Positions 1-8,625 of a stretch of DNA of 40,171 nt are shown here, one piece after another. The translations under genes were made by a program, and so were the position numbers. The DNA is from an uncultured Myxococcales bacterium (GTDB lineage Bacteria > Myxococcota_A > Polyangia > Palsa-1104 > JAEUJZ01), in NCBI GenBank assembly GCA_937868485.1, contig CALMML010000343.1:1-40171 (forward strand), read 5' to 3'. Position 1 is the first letter of the stretch. Every line of letters starts with the position of its first letter. The notes beneath the pieces are model-generated. The model saw only the letters and a list, made by a program, of their open reading frames with translations, did not search any database and was not told the DNA's origin.

Positions 1-299
1 TTTTTCGGGATGTTAGTACGTTGGAATCCGTAATAAAAGTCAAGCGCTTGCTCGCGAAGGACGCTGGCTTCACCAGATGTCCACGGGCAAGTCCATCTGA
101 GGTCCAGCCTCTAACCCTCGCGCCGCTTGTTTCGCCAGACGGCGCAACCCTCGCGCTTCCCTCTTGCGTCTCCACCAACGAGGGTCATGCGCTCTCACTC
201 GTTGTCGTTTCCCTCGCACTGTCTGCGCGCTCTGTCTGTCCTGACCGTCTCGATTTGGCCTGGAATCAGGTATGCTACAGCGTGGTCCACGGACGTCTC

Positions 300-800
300 A
301 TGAAGCGATCCCACTGGCTGTCTTGCACCTCGATGATGGTTCTGCTGCTCGGCGGTTGCCATGGCCTGCCGCCGCTGGAGCCCGGCAGCGTCGTGGTTCA
401 GTATCCAGTGTGGGAGCGCGCAGACTGCACCCTCAACCTACAGCGCACCTTCCCGGGCGGCTCTTTGATCATCGACAGCGAGGGCGCGTTTCGCTCGGCC
501 TTCGAGTGTCACCACGACACCAACCAGCGGGCAGCCGGAGAACCGATCGTGGACTTTTCGCGCGAGCTGTTGGTGGTCTTCCTGGCCGACGGGAAAGGTC
601 ACGTCCCCAAGCTTGTGCGGCTTCAGCGCAAGGGCGACCGACTGACGGCGCTGTTTGGCGTCGAGTCCTACTGTGGTGGGGCTCCGCCGTCTTACCTGAC
701 AGCCGTTCATTCGTTCTTGGTTCGTCGCGCGCCGCTCACAGCAGAGAGCAAAGTCGTCACGCTGCATCGCGGTCCGCGCTGTCCCAACAACCTGCCGTAG
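300..800 (+). CDS. Cys-rich lipoprotein of unknown function
   Basis: This is a predicted 166-residue lipoprotein. The ATG at 300 is chosen because it is followed at once by a charged start, a hydrophobic core and a lipobox (LLGGC, lipidated Cys20); the frame stays open upstream to about position 21, but that part looks non-coding. After the anchor there are Cys43, Cys70, Cys125 and Cys161, and a segment VDFSRELLVVFL around residues 84-95 that recalls PrcB-like domains, though I cannot assign a family with confidence. The next gene encodes a protein with the same Cys spacing and a matching segment, so the two look like diverged tandem paralogues. No strong Shine-Dalgarno is visible. Positions 1-299 upstream hold nothing I can support. 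Function is unknown; an envelope location is inferred from the lipobox. Confidence 0.7.
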   Translation: MKRSHWLSCTSMMVLLLGGCHGLPPLEPGSVVVQYPVWERADCTLNLQRTFPGGSLIIDSEGAFRSAFECHHDTNQRAAGEPIVDFSRELLVVFLADGKGHVPKLVRLQRKGDRLTALFGVESYCGGAPPSYLTAVHSFLVRRAPLTAESKVVTLHRGPRCPNNLP

Positions 801-861
801 CACACTGCATCGGTACAAAACGGGTCTGTTCCGTTAGGCTGTATCCAAGGAGCGTGTTTGG

Positions 862-1455
862 ATGACGCTGCGATCCGTCTTGTGGTGTGCGTTATTGGCC
901 TCCTTCTTCGGACACCTCGGGTGTGCGCACGGTGGACCCTCAAAAGGACCGACGGTGCCGGTGAAGTGGCGACCGCTCCGCGCACCATGTCTGCCGACGC
1001 CGGGACCCCTCTTTGACTCGAAGTGGCCGACGCTCAAGCGACTCTCTTCAAACCGTCCGCTGGAGCTGTCGTCCGAGACGGACTTCGCCGCGCTGTTCGG
1101 CTGTGCATCGGGCGTCGATTGGAACAGCGAGCGCCTGGTGCTCCTGATGCTTGAAATACGGCACATGGACTCCATTTTCGTCAGTCAACTTGCGCTACAA
1201 AATGACGCGCTGCGGCTCCGCATCCATGTCGACTGTGGACCTGGCTACGATGACCACTCCCGTCGGATGGAAGGCAGTCATGTCTTCTTTGCCATGTTGA
1301 TTCCGGCCTCGCGATCGCGCTTAGAGGTTCAGTACGGAGACGGCGACAGCTTCACGACGAACTATCAAAAAATCATCCGCCACTGCACCACGATTCCGCA
1401 GGAGAGGCCGCTGACGATCCCTGGTTCCTCTCAAGGTCTGCAAGTAGGCAGGTAG
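862..1455 (+). CDS. Cys-rich lipoprotein, paralogue of the upstream gene
   Basis: This encodes a 197-residue protein with an N-terminal hydrophobic stretch ending in HLGC (Cys21), a slightly atypical lipobox, so outer-membrane lipidation is likely but not certain. Cys43, Cys81, Cys125 and Cys175 match the order and approximate spacing of the four non-anchor cysteines of the upstream lipoprotein. The segment VDWNSERLVLLML (residues 85-97) matches that protein's VDFSRELLVVFL in position and character. I therefore read the two genes as a tandem duplication that has diverged strongly. They are 61 bp apart and probably cotranscribed. No enzymatic motif is visible and the function is unknown. Confidence 0.7.
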   Translation: MTLRSVLWCALLASFFGHLGCAHGGPSKGPTVPVKWRPLRAPCLPTPGPLFDSKWPTLKRLSSNRPLELSSETDFAALFGCASGVDWNSERLVLLMLEIRHMDSIFVSQLALQNDALRLRIHVDCGPGYDDHSRRMEGSHVFFAMLIPASRSRLEVQYGDGDSFTTNYQKIIRHCTTIPQERPLTIPGSSQGLQVGR

Positions 1456-1603
1456 CACCGACGCTGAACGTGAAGCCCGCCGGAGCGCTTCTGTCGTCAT
1501 TTGGGAAGCGCGAATCCTTCCACAAGGTTGTCTCGCGATCCGCTGTGCATCGGTGTGTCCCAGCCGGTTCCCTTGCTGCGCTCTGTTGCGGTATCGTAAG
1601 GAG

Positions 1604-2890
1604 ATGAACACTCGTTTTCTTTCTGTGTGGGTGATGATTGCGGGGGCGCTCGGAACGGCAACAGCCGCAGCACCTACGAGCCCTGAAGCCAAGCCTCCAG
1701 CGACGGTGGCTCCTGCTGTGACCAAGCCCGCGAAGCCAGCTCCCAGCAAAGAGGTGATGCAGAAGTACCTACAGGCACTTACGCAGGGACGGACAGCGGA
1801 TGGAAAGGGACAGCTCCAGGAGGCCCGACGCGCCTTTGAGGAAGCGGTTCGTCTTCTTCCTGAAGGTGCAGCCGCGCAGTCGGAGCTGGGATGGCTTGCC
1901 TACCGTCAACAGGATCTGGAGCTTGCAGAGCGGGCAACGCGTACGGCGATCTCGGCGAGCAGCAAGCCCAGCCTGCGGGCGGCCTCGCTATACAACCTGG
2001 GAAAGATCCTTGTGGCGAGGGGAAAAAAGCCCGACGCCATCGCCGCGTTTCTTGCGTCCTGGGACATTGGACAGAGTCCTGCGGCACTGACGGAGCTGAG
2101 GGCGCTCGATCCCCAGGCTGCGCAGACGGCTTGGCCGAGGGTTACTCCCTTCGATGGACCGCTGAAGCTTGCGGAAGGGGGCGACCAGGGTCCGATGATT
2201 GCCGCGTGTCGAGAGCAGCTCTTCTTGGCTGTCAGCGCACAAGATCCGATGGAGCAGATGACGAATCGAGCAGGGATCGATGCGCTGAGCGTCGAGCGGC
2301 TGCACTGCCAGAAGCATGCGAGCGATCCATCGGGCGGAGCCTTCCCGGACGTCATGGTCCTGTCTGCGCGGTTTGAAGAAAATCACTACGAGCTGAACAC
2401 GATTGCAGTCTGGGTGAAGACAGCCGAGGGCTGGCAGTACAGCGTGCTCGATGCCTCGGAGAATCGAAAGTGGAAGGGAGACACCAGCACCGTCGAAAAA
2501 GTAAGCAAGATTGGGAGTGTGCTGGAGATCCGCAAGAGCGTGTCGCGCCGCGATGAGGTTGAGGTCGCAATCTATTCCAAGGGCGGTCGACAAGGCGGTC
2601 AGGAGTCCCCCACTTCGATCGTCGAGACCGACCGTACGCTGTACTACGTGGGATTTGGACCGAGCAGGAAGCCCAGTCTGACTGCGGGGATTCGCGCCTC
2701 GAATTCCCTGTCCTTGGAGCGTTCAGGTTCCGTTCGGAGCGCTGAAAAGAGCTATCCGATCACCCTCAGCCCGACGGGAATCCTGCAAGTGGGCGAGCCT
2801 CGCATCACGCGCAACAAGCTGCCAGAAAATGACTTCACCGGCAGAGAACTTCAGGTTCCCGTCGGTTCCTTTCCACTGAAGTTTCCCTAA
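1604..2890 (+). CDS. Exported TPR-repeat protein
   Basis: This encodes 428 residues starting at ATG 1604. That start gives a clean signal peptide (hydrophobic residues 5-20, then ATAAA and a Pro/Ala/Lys-rich linker to about residue 48). An AAGGAG directly abuts the ATG, closer than usual for a ribosome binding site, so the start is probable rather than certain. Residues about 50-170 form roughly three TPR helical pairs (for example QEARRAFEEAVRLLP and ASLYNLGKILVARGKKPDAI), normally a protein-protein interaction scaffold. The remaining ~250 residues look like a beta-rich domain with no family I recognise. The 3' end overlaps the convergent kinase remnant by 56 bp. It is likely periplasmic or on the surface. 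Confidence 0.75.
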   Translation: MNTRFLSVWVMIAGALGTATAAAPTSPEAKPPATVAPAVTKPAKPAPSKEVMQKYLQALTQGRTADGKGQLQEARRAFEEAVRLLPEGAAAQSELGWLAYRQQDLELAERATRTAISASSKPSLRAASLYNLGKILVARGKKPDAIAAFLASWDIGQSPAALTELRALDPQAAQTAWPRVTPFDGPLKLAEGGDQGPMIAACREQLFLAVSAQDPMEQMTNRAGIDALSVERLHCQKHASDPSGGAFPDVMVLSARFEENHYELNTIAVWVKTAEGWQYSVLDASENRKWKGDTSTVEKVSKIGSVLEIRKSVSRRDEVEVAIYSKGGRQGGQESPTSIVETDRTLYYVGFGPSRKPSLTAGIRASNSLSLERSGSVRSAEKSYPITLSPTGILQVGEPRITRNKLPENDFTGRELQVPVGSFPLKFP

Positions 2891-3527
2891 CGTTCTCACT
2901 CGGGCTGCGGACGTGTGACGGCCATTTCTCGACGAATCCGAGCTTGTCTGGCTTCAGGTCTCTGTGGACGATCCCGTGGTCGTGGACGGCTTGTAGGCCG
3001 GTGGCAATCTGCTGCGCAATGCGACAGGCTCGCAGCGGCTCCATCGGACCTTCTTCAATCGCTTTGGACAGCGTCGGTCCGACAAGAAGCTCCATCACCA
3101 GATACGAACGTCCGTCGGACAGAAGACCGAAGTCCGCGATGTACACAGTGTTTGGATGATGCACGAGCGACGCCATCTTGGCTTCTTCCAAAAACCGTCG
3201 CTGCGCAAGCGGATCTTGCGGCTGAAGCAGGATCTTGACCGCGACCGGCGTATCCAGGTGGACGTGCTTGGCTTTGTAGACGACGCCCATGCCACCTTGC
3301 GACAGCCGTGACTCGATGAGGTAGCGCTCGGCCAGCACGGCACCGACGACCGGGTCGGCATCTTCTTCTTGCGGGGGCGGGTAGCTGGGCGCGGTACGGT
3401 CCAGATCTTCTTCGGTAATCTGCGGCGCGGACGGAGAGCTACAGTGGTGCGCCTCGGTCACCGCAAACTGCAAGCCGCAGCGCGCACAGCGCTTGGTTAG
3501 TGATGTCCCGAGCCTTGGAGCAACCAC
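2835..3527 (-). pseudogene. Truncated Ser/Thr protein kinase (N-lobe plus catalytic loop only)
   Basis: The product starts with a short zinc-finger-like segment (CARC, then HHC about 10 residues later) and an acidic/Pro linker, followed by a Hanks-type kinase domain. Visible elements are the Gly-rich loop (SQGGMGVVYK), the ATP-binding Lys (AVKIL), the helix-C Glu (FLEEAKMASL), the hinge (LVMELL) and the catalytic loop HRDLKPDK. Homology then stops at about position 2943. The last 35 residues are unlike any kinase, and the Asn of the usual KPxN, the DFG motif, activation segment and C-lobe are all missing. I see no continuation in another frame, because the downstream DNA is the 3' end of the convergent TPR gene. 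The frame opens at TTG 3542, but GTG 3527, preceded by GGGGGA, is the better start. It is probably a non-catalytic remnant. Confidence 0.65.
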
Positions 3528-3549
3528 GAAACCGTCCCCCAAGCGGCAG

Positions 3550-3555
3550 ATTATA
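3550..3555 (-). promoter_or_regulatory. Possible -10 box (TATAAT) for the kinase gene
   Basis: On the minus strand there is a perfect TATAAT about 23 bp upstream of the likely GTG start of the kinase gene. No convincing -35 hexamer sits 16-18 bp further upstream, so this is a suggestion from sequence match only. Confidence 0.3.
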
Positions 3556-3784
3556 CATCAGCGATAGCTCTCGGGATTCCAGGCGGCGCAGTCTATCGGC
3601 ATGATTGGCGAAATGGTCGAGCCAGCCGAGGACTGATCCGGTGTTGGTCTGCTGCGGACGCGCTGAGGCATGGTGCTTCACGGGCCCACATGGAACCTGT
3701 GCCGGCTCCAGAAATGCGACTCAGATTGCCCAAATCCACAGGCTGTGCGGTGGTATGGTCCCCTCCTTCAGCCGGAGGTACTTC

Positions 3785-5974
3785 ATGAGCCAGCTTCGTG
3801 ATGGTCGTGTGAGAGTCTCTCGACGTGTGGGACGCCCGACGCGGTGGTCTCCGTGGCTAGTGTGGGGAGCGATCGCCTGCTCGGGTCTTGGTGGCTGCGC
3901 GGCGATCCGCGAGGTGGACGACAGCGATGACACCGTCGACACCGTCGATCCGCCAAGCGATCCCGTGGTTCGCGAAAACAGCCTCGGGTGTCGCGGTCGC
4001 GAGTGTTCAGCGGCGGTGGCGTGCGGCACCGGACAGCGCTGCCTGGAAGGTGTCTGCGTCGCAGCCGGTGAGCCCTGCCAAGACGACAGCACCTGCCAAG
4101 ACGACTCGCGCTGCTACAAAGGCTCGTGCTTGCCGTGGGATGCGTGCAAAAAGCTTGGCAGCTTCGATCCCGAGTGCAAAGGCGTCGCGTTCACCCCCGA
4201 AGAGTTCAAGTCCCCGGTCATCGCGTGTAAGCTCACTGGCTTTCAGACGCTGTCGGTGCCGGTCGTCGCCGATCTGGATCATGATGGAAAGCCCGAGGTC
4301 CTGACGGTCGCGCACGGTGTCGGCATCGTCGTGATGAGCGGTCAAGACTGTCGCGAGCTATGGCGCAAGAGCCTGAACCTGCAGGCCAGCAACCAAGGCA
4401 ACCTGGCTGTCGCAGATCTCGACGCGGATGGCTTTGGCGAGATCGTCGCGGTCGATTCGGCCAATCGCGTCATCGTGCTCGACTACAAAGGCAACTTGCT
4501 CGCTACGTCACCGACGCCAACGCAGGAATCCAACAGCAACGGTCAGCTGTGGAGCGCGCCCGCCATCGTCGATGTCGATGGAACCGCACCGCCCGAGATC
4601 GTCGCTGGAGCCCAGGTTTCGCGCTTTGTTCGTGGCGCTCCGTCGCGCATTGAAGTGCTGTGGACCAAGCCAAACCGCGCCGAGTCGCTCGGGTCGCTGC
4701 CGATCGCGGCTGACCTCGACGGCGATGGCCGTCCCGAGATCATCTCGAATGACAAGGTCTATGACGGTGTCACTGGCGCGGACAAGACCCCGCCTGCGCT
4801 GTCGACGAAGCCCTTTTATCCTGCCGTCGCTGACTTCAACCTGGATGGAAAGCCCGATCTGCTGCTGGTGATGGCGCAGTCGGGCAGCCAGATGGTCAGC
4901 ATCTACGACTACGCCAACAAAAAGACCATCTTCGGTCCGTATCGCGTCGCGGAAGGCGGCTGGGGCGGTCCATCGGTCATCGCTGACTTCGACGGAGACA
5001 AGGTTCCCGACTTTGGCCTGGCCTCTGCCACGCGCTACTACACCTATGCGCTCAAGTGCGCAAATACGCCCAAGCCCGCCGACTGCACCGGCACCGATCC
5101 TGGCGTTCTGTGGTCCAAGCAGACCCGCGATGCGTCGTCGGGTGGCACCGGATCGAGCGTGTTCGACTTCAACGGCGACGGTACCGCCGAGGTTGTCTAT
5201 CGCGACGAGTGCTGGCTGCGCGTCTACAACGGCAAGGACGGCAAGACGCTCTTTGCGGCCAACATCACCAGCAACACCTGCCTTGAGCTGCCAGTCATCG
5301 CCGACGTCGACAACGACGGACACGCCGACATCATTGTTTCGAGCGACTCGTACGGATCGTGCAGCAGCTCGGCCCAGCCGGAAGCCGATACGCGCACGCC
5401 GTGGACCGGGCTGACCCAAGGCATGTTCGTGCTGCGTGACCCGATGAACCGCTGGATGCCGTCGCGCCCGCTGTGGAACCAGCACAGCTATCACATCACC
5501 AACGTCAACGACGACCTGTCGATTCCCACCACCGAGTCAGACAACTGGCTCACCTACAACAACTACCGTCAGAACGTCCAGGGCGGCGGCGGCAGCGCGG
5601 GATCGCTTCCTGATCCGACCGGACGCACGGTGCCGGGACTCGACTCGACCGATTGCAGCAAGCTGTGGCGACTGCGCGGCGAGGTCTGCAACCGAGGCGC
5701 GAGCCCGATGACGATGCCAGTCTTTGCCAGCTTCTACGAAGGCCATCCCGACATGGGCGGCAAGCTGATCTGCACCGGCCAGACGACTGGAACCATCGCT
5801 CCGGGAAGCTGCGCGCCCGTGACCTGCGACTGGAACAGCCCGCCGGGCCGCGCCGTGGACCTATATCTGCGCGTCGGTGACAACGGCAAGGGAACGCGTC
5901 AGAGCGGTCAGTGCAAAGACAAAAACGACCTCGCGCATCAGCCTGCTGCGACCTGCTCGGGCATTCCTGGCTGA
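3785..5974 (+). CDS. FG-GAP/VCBS-repeat lipoprotein with Cys-rich domain
   Basis: This encodes 729 residues. ATG 3785 is supported by GGAGG at 3774-3778; the frame is open further upstream, but without a signal peptide. An Arg-rich n-region leads to a hydrophobic stretch and lipobox GLGGC (Cys38). Residues about 60-135 form a Cys-rich module with repeated CxxDSxC and CxxGxC patterns. From about residue 150 to 590 there are roughly eight FG-GAP/VCBS-type repeats, each with a calcium-loop motif such as DLDHDG, DLDADG, DLDGDG, DFNLDG, DFNGDG or DVDNDG, predicted to close into a beta-propeller. The C-terminal ~130 residues, with several Cys, look like a separate beta-domain. FG-GAP propellers usually bind ligands or other proteins at the cell surface. 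tmcA follows after only 22 bp in the best reading. Confidence 0.85.
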   Translation: MSQLRDGRVRVSRRVGRPTRWSPWLVWGAIACSGLGGCAAIREVDDSDDTVDTVDPPSDPVVRENSLGCRGRECSAAVACGTGQRCLEGVCVAAGEPCQDDSTCQDDSRCYKGSCLPWDACKKLGSFDPECKGVAFTPEEFKSPVIACKLTGFQTLSVPVVADLDHDGKPEVLTVAHGVGIVVMSGQDCRELWRKSLNLQASNQGNLAVADLDADGFGEIVAVDSANRVIVLDYKGNLLATSPTPTQESNSNGQLWSAPAIVDVDGTAPPEIVAGAQVSRFVRGAPSRIEVLWTKPNRAESLGSLPIAADLDGDGRPEIISNDKVYDGVTGADKTPPALSTKPFYPAVADFNLDGKPDLLLVMAQSGSQMVSIYDYANKKTIFGPYRVAEGGWGGPSVIADFDGDKVPDFGLASATRYYTYALKCANTPKPADCTGTDPGVLWSKQTRDASSGGTGSSVFDFNGDGTAEVVYRDECWLRVYNGKDGKTLFAANITSNTCLELPVIADVDNDGHADIIVSSDSYGSCSSSAQPEADTRTPWTGLTQGMFVLRDPMNRWMPSRPLWNQHSYHITNVNDDLSIPTTESDNWLTYNNYRQNVQGGGGSAGSLPDPTGRTVPGLDSTDCSKLWRLRGEVCNRGASPMTMPVFASFYEGHPDMGGKLICTGQTTGTIAPGSCAPVTCDWNSPPGRAVDLYLRVGDNGKGTRQSGQCKDKNDLAHQPAATCSGIPG

Positions 5975-5996
5975 TCCTGGCTGCGTCCTGGCGCTT

Positions 5997-8072
5997 GTGA
6001 ACGATCCCCGTCATCGCTTCTGCATCGTCCTTCGCGGTAGCCCAGCCGAGACGCAGGCTCTGGCGCTGCCGCTGCTCGCGCGCATTCCTTCGTCAGATGT
6101 GCTGTGGATTGGCGATGCGCCGCTTTCTGCCGTGCAGTCGTCGCCCACGCAGGTTCGGCGGCGGCTGGGTCAGGCCTTTTCGGCGGTGGTGCTCGATCTT
6201 CACGATGGGCTGTCGGCGGACGTGCTGGGTCAGTGTGCCGGGCTGGTCTTTGGTGGAGGTCGCCTGATCTTGCGCCTTCCTCCCGAGGGTGTGGTGCCGC
6301 TGACAAGCCAGGCCGAGCTGGCCGTGTTGCCGTTTTCGATCGACGACGTGGGACAGCGCTTTTTTCTGCGCGTTGCGCGCATGCTGGCGCAAAGCTCGGC
6401 CTGTGTGCCCGCTGCGGTCTTTGATGCGCCCGATCGCCGTGTGACAGGAGATGAAGAACAGGCCCTCGTGGTCGAGCAGCTGGCAGCGGGTCTGGCTGCT
6501 CCGGTTCCGTCGCTGTGGACGCTGGTGGCCGATCGCGGTCGCGGCAAGTCGAGCGCGCTGGGGCTGGCCCTTCGGATGGTGCTGACCTCGGGTTCGGTGC
6601 GCATCGCGGTGTCTTCTGACAGTCCAGCAGCGGCCCAAGAGATCTTTCGCTTTGCGACGGGAAACCCGCAGCCTCCGACGGATGGACCGCTTCGCTTTGT
6701 CGATCCGCGCGCGCTGGCCACCTGCGAACAAGCCTTTGATGTGATTGTGATCGATGAAGCCGCGCAGCTTCCGGTGCCGCTGCTCGTCGCCATCACGCAT
6801 CGTCATCCGCATGCGCGCTTGGCCTTTGCGACCACCGGACGCGGCTACGAAGGCACGGGCCGAGGCTTTGTCCTGCGCTTTTTGGCGTGGGCTGCGCGCG
6901 AAGGCAGGCCGCTTCAGCAGCTTTCCCTGCGACGACCGATTCGCTGGGATCCTGGCGATCCGCTGGAGCACTTTGTCGATCAAGCCCTGGCCATCGACGC
7001 CGAGCCTGCACCGATCGAAGCGCTGCGCCTCGGCTCGCTTGACGACGATGCACAGCTTGGTGAGCCGCCCGTGCATCGACTGCTCGACCGGGATGCGCTG
7101 GCCTTCGACGAGCCGCTGCTGCGCGACTTCTTTGGCTTGCTGGTTCACGCGCACTATCGAACGACTCCGAGCGATCTGCACCGCATGCTCGACGCGCCGA
7201 ACCTGGATCTGCATGCGCTGCTGGTGCGCGGTCGTGTAGTCGCTGCGTCGGTGGTTGCGCGTGAAGGCAGTCTTTCCGATCCGGTCTGCGTCGCGCTGTC
7301 CCAAGGTCGTGGTCGCATTCGAGGCCACGCGCTGCCGGACACGCTGATGTGTCACGCGGGCTACCCGGATGCGGGGCGGCTGTCGATGGTGCGCAGTGTG
7401 CGAGTCGCGGTTCATCCGTCGCTGCGTCGTCGAGGTCTGGCTGCGCTGCTGGTTGAGCACGTTCACCGCAGCTATCCCGACGCCGATCTGTTCGGTACGC
7501 TGTTTGGTGCGACGGCAGAGCTGCTTCAGTTCCGTCGTCAGCTCGGCTATGAGCTGGTGCGCGTCGGCGCGTCGCGTGGCAGTCGTACCGGCGAGCCAGC
7601 GGCGGTGATGATTCGTCCGGTGTCTTCGCAAGCCAAGGCGCTGTGTGCGTCGCTGCGACAGGATCTGGCGCACAACCTGTCGCTTCAGCTCGCGCTGCTC
7701 GCATCCGATGGCGAGGTCTGCTTGGACGGCGCGCTTCGATCGTCGCTGCTGGCTCACTTGCCGTCACCTGTACCGCTGTCGTCGGCGTCGCGTCAGCGCT
7801 TGATAACGCGCTATCTAACGGGTCCGCAGCCGTTTGACGCGCTGGCGCAAGTGCTGACCGATTATGTGACGCAGCACCAAGCCCAGCTGGCCCAGCTGGG
7901 CCATCGCGAACAGTGCTTGCTGCGGGCGCGCGTGCTGCTACGGCTGCCGTGGCCGCGCGTCTGTGCGCAGGCTGGGTATCCGTCCGTTCCGGCGGCGATG
8001 CGAGCGCTCCGACCGGCGCTGCGAGCGCTGCAGCTCGTCGTGGACGGTCCGCTGCCGCAGGACATGGGATAA
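5997..8072 (+). CDS. tmcA: tRNA(Met) cytidine acetyltransferase TmcA
   Basis: This enzyme forms N4-acetylcytidine at wobble C34 of elongator tRNA-Met, using acetyl-CoA and ATP. All the expected parts are present in order: an N-terminal Rossmann-like domain, an RNA-helicase-like ATPase with Walker A (DRGRGKSS, about residues 179-186) and Walker B (VIVIDEAAQLP, acids near 253-254), the signature GYEGTGRGFVLRF, the segment LRRPIRWDPGDPLE, HYRTTPSDLHRMLDAP, and a GNAT domain with the acetyl-CoA loop VAVHPSLRRRGLAALLVE. A C-terminal tRNA-binding tail follows. With GTG 5997 the product is 691 residues, close to the ~670 of E. coli TmcA. The frame is open back to GTG 5877, but that extension lies inside the upstream gene. 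No Shine-Dalgarno supports either start, so coupling to the FG-GAP gene is possible. Confidence 0.9.
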   Translation: MNDPRHRFCIVLRGSPAETQALALPLLARIPSSDVLWIGDAPLSAVQSSPTQVRRRLGQAFSAVVLDLHDGLSADVLGQCAGLVFGGGRLILRLPPEGVVPLTSQAELAVLPFSIDDVGQRFFLRVARMLAQSSACVPAAVFDAPDRRVTGDEEQALVVEQLAAGLAAPVPSLWTLVADRGRGKSSALGLALRMVLTSGSVRIAVSSDSPAAAQEIFRFATGNPQPPTDGPLRFVDPRALATCEQAFDVIVIDEAAQLPVPLLVAITHRHPHARLAFATTGRGYEGTGRGFVLRFLAWAAREGRPLQQLSLRRPIRWDPGDPLEHFVDQALAIDAEPAPIEALRLGSLDDDAQLGEPPVHRLLDRDALAFDEPLLRDFFGLLVHAHYRTTPSDLHRMLDAPNLDLHALLVRGRVVAASVVAREGSLSDPVCVALSQGRGRIRGHALPDTLMCHAGYPDAGRLSMVRSVRVAVHPSLRRRGLAALLVEHVHRSYPDADLFGTLFGATAELLQFRRQLGYELVRVGASRGSRTGEPAAVMIRPVSSQAKALCASLRQDLAHNLSLQLALLASDGEVCLDGALRSSLLAHLPSPVPLSSASRQRLITRYLTGPQPFDALAQVLTDYVTQHQAQLAQLGHREQCLLRARVLLRLPWPRVCAQAGYPSVPAAMRALRPALRALQLVVDGPLPQDMG

Positions 8073-8099
8073 TGGCTGCCTTCGTCGATAGGAGTTCCG

Positions 8100-8603
8100 A
8101 TGCGCTTTACCGACATCCTGCATGCCTATTTTCGCGGCGAGTCCGTGGAAGCTTGGTTTTTTATCGTGCCCGCCGGGCTGCTGCTGGTGGCGGTGGGCTG
8201 TGCGCTGCTGTGGCAGAACCGCTCGCCGTTTGATGTGGGACTCGCGCTGCCGAGCCTGCTGTTCGGGCTGATCCTGATTGCAACCGGAGTCACCGTCGGT
8301 GCGCGAACGCCAAGTCAGGTGCAGCAGCTGTTGCAGACCTACGAGCGCTCTCCGGCGCAGCTTGCGCAGACCGAGCTTCCGCGCATGGAAAAGGTCGTGC
8401 AGAACTTTCGATCGACCTTTTATGCCTTCGGTGCGCTGACGGCGGTGGGTCTGGTGCTGATCTACGGCCTTCGACGGGAATGGACGACTGGACTTGGGAT
8501 TGCGCTGGTCTTGGGCGCCGGAATCGGGCTCACTGTCGATGGAGTCGCCGAGCGTCGCACCCACTCCTATGTCGCAGCGCTCAAGTCGCTGATCCGTCCG
8601 TAA
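8100..8603 (+). CDS. Small integral membrane protein
   Basis: This encodes 167 residues with an ATG at 8100 preceded by AGGAG at good spacing. Four hydrophobic segments are visible: residues about 19-38, 48-66, 104-122 and 130-147. The first two and last two are separated by a ~40-residue soluble loop that carries a predicted helix (QVQQLLQTYERSPAQLAQTE). No catalytic motif or known family is recognisable. It lies 27 bp after tmcA, so it may share its transcript, but nothing links it functionally to tRNA modification. The stop is 9 bp from the stop of the convergent nuclease-like gene. Confidence 0.7.
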   Translation: MRFTDILHAYFRGESVEAWFFIVPAGLLLVAVGCALLWQNRSPFDVGLALPSLLFGLILIATGVTVGARTPSQVQQLLQTYERSPAQLAQTELPRMEKVVQNFRSTFYAFGALTAVGLVLIYGLRREWTTGLGIALVLGAGIGLTVDGVAERRTHSYVAALKSLIRP

Positions 8604-8625
8604 GTCCTGCGATCACGGATTTTTT
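8592..8625 (+). terminator. Weak hairpin plus T-run between convergent genes
   Basis: ATCCGT (8592-8597) can pair with ACGGAT (8615-8620), and a run of six T follows (8620-8625). The 6-bp stem with a 17-nt loop is weak, and it overlaps the coding end of the plus-strand gene, so this is only a possible terminator for the tmcA transcript. Confidence 0.25.

Noticed and set aside
5877-5996. Longer start (GTG 5877) for tmcA
   Set aside because: It lies within the last ~100 bp of the FG-GAP gene, adds residues without family similarity, and makes the protein longer than usual.
6093-7757. Long open frame antisense to tmcA (554 codons)
   Set aside because: It is a by-product of high-GC codon bias opposite a clearly homologous gene; the translation is Arg/Gln/His-rich without motifs.
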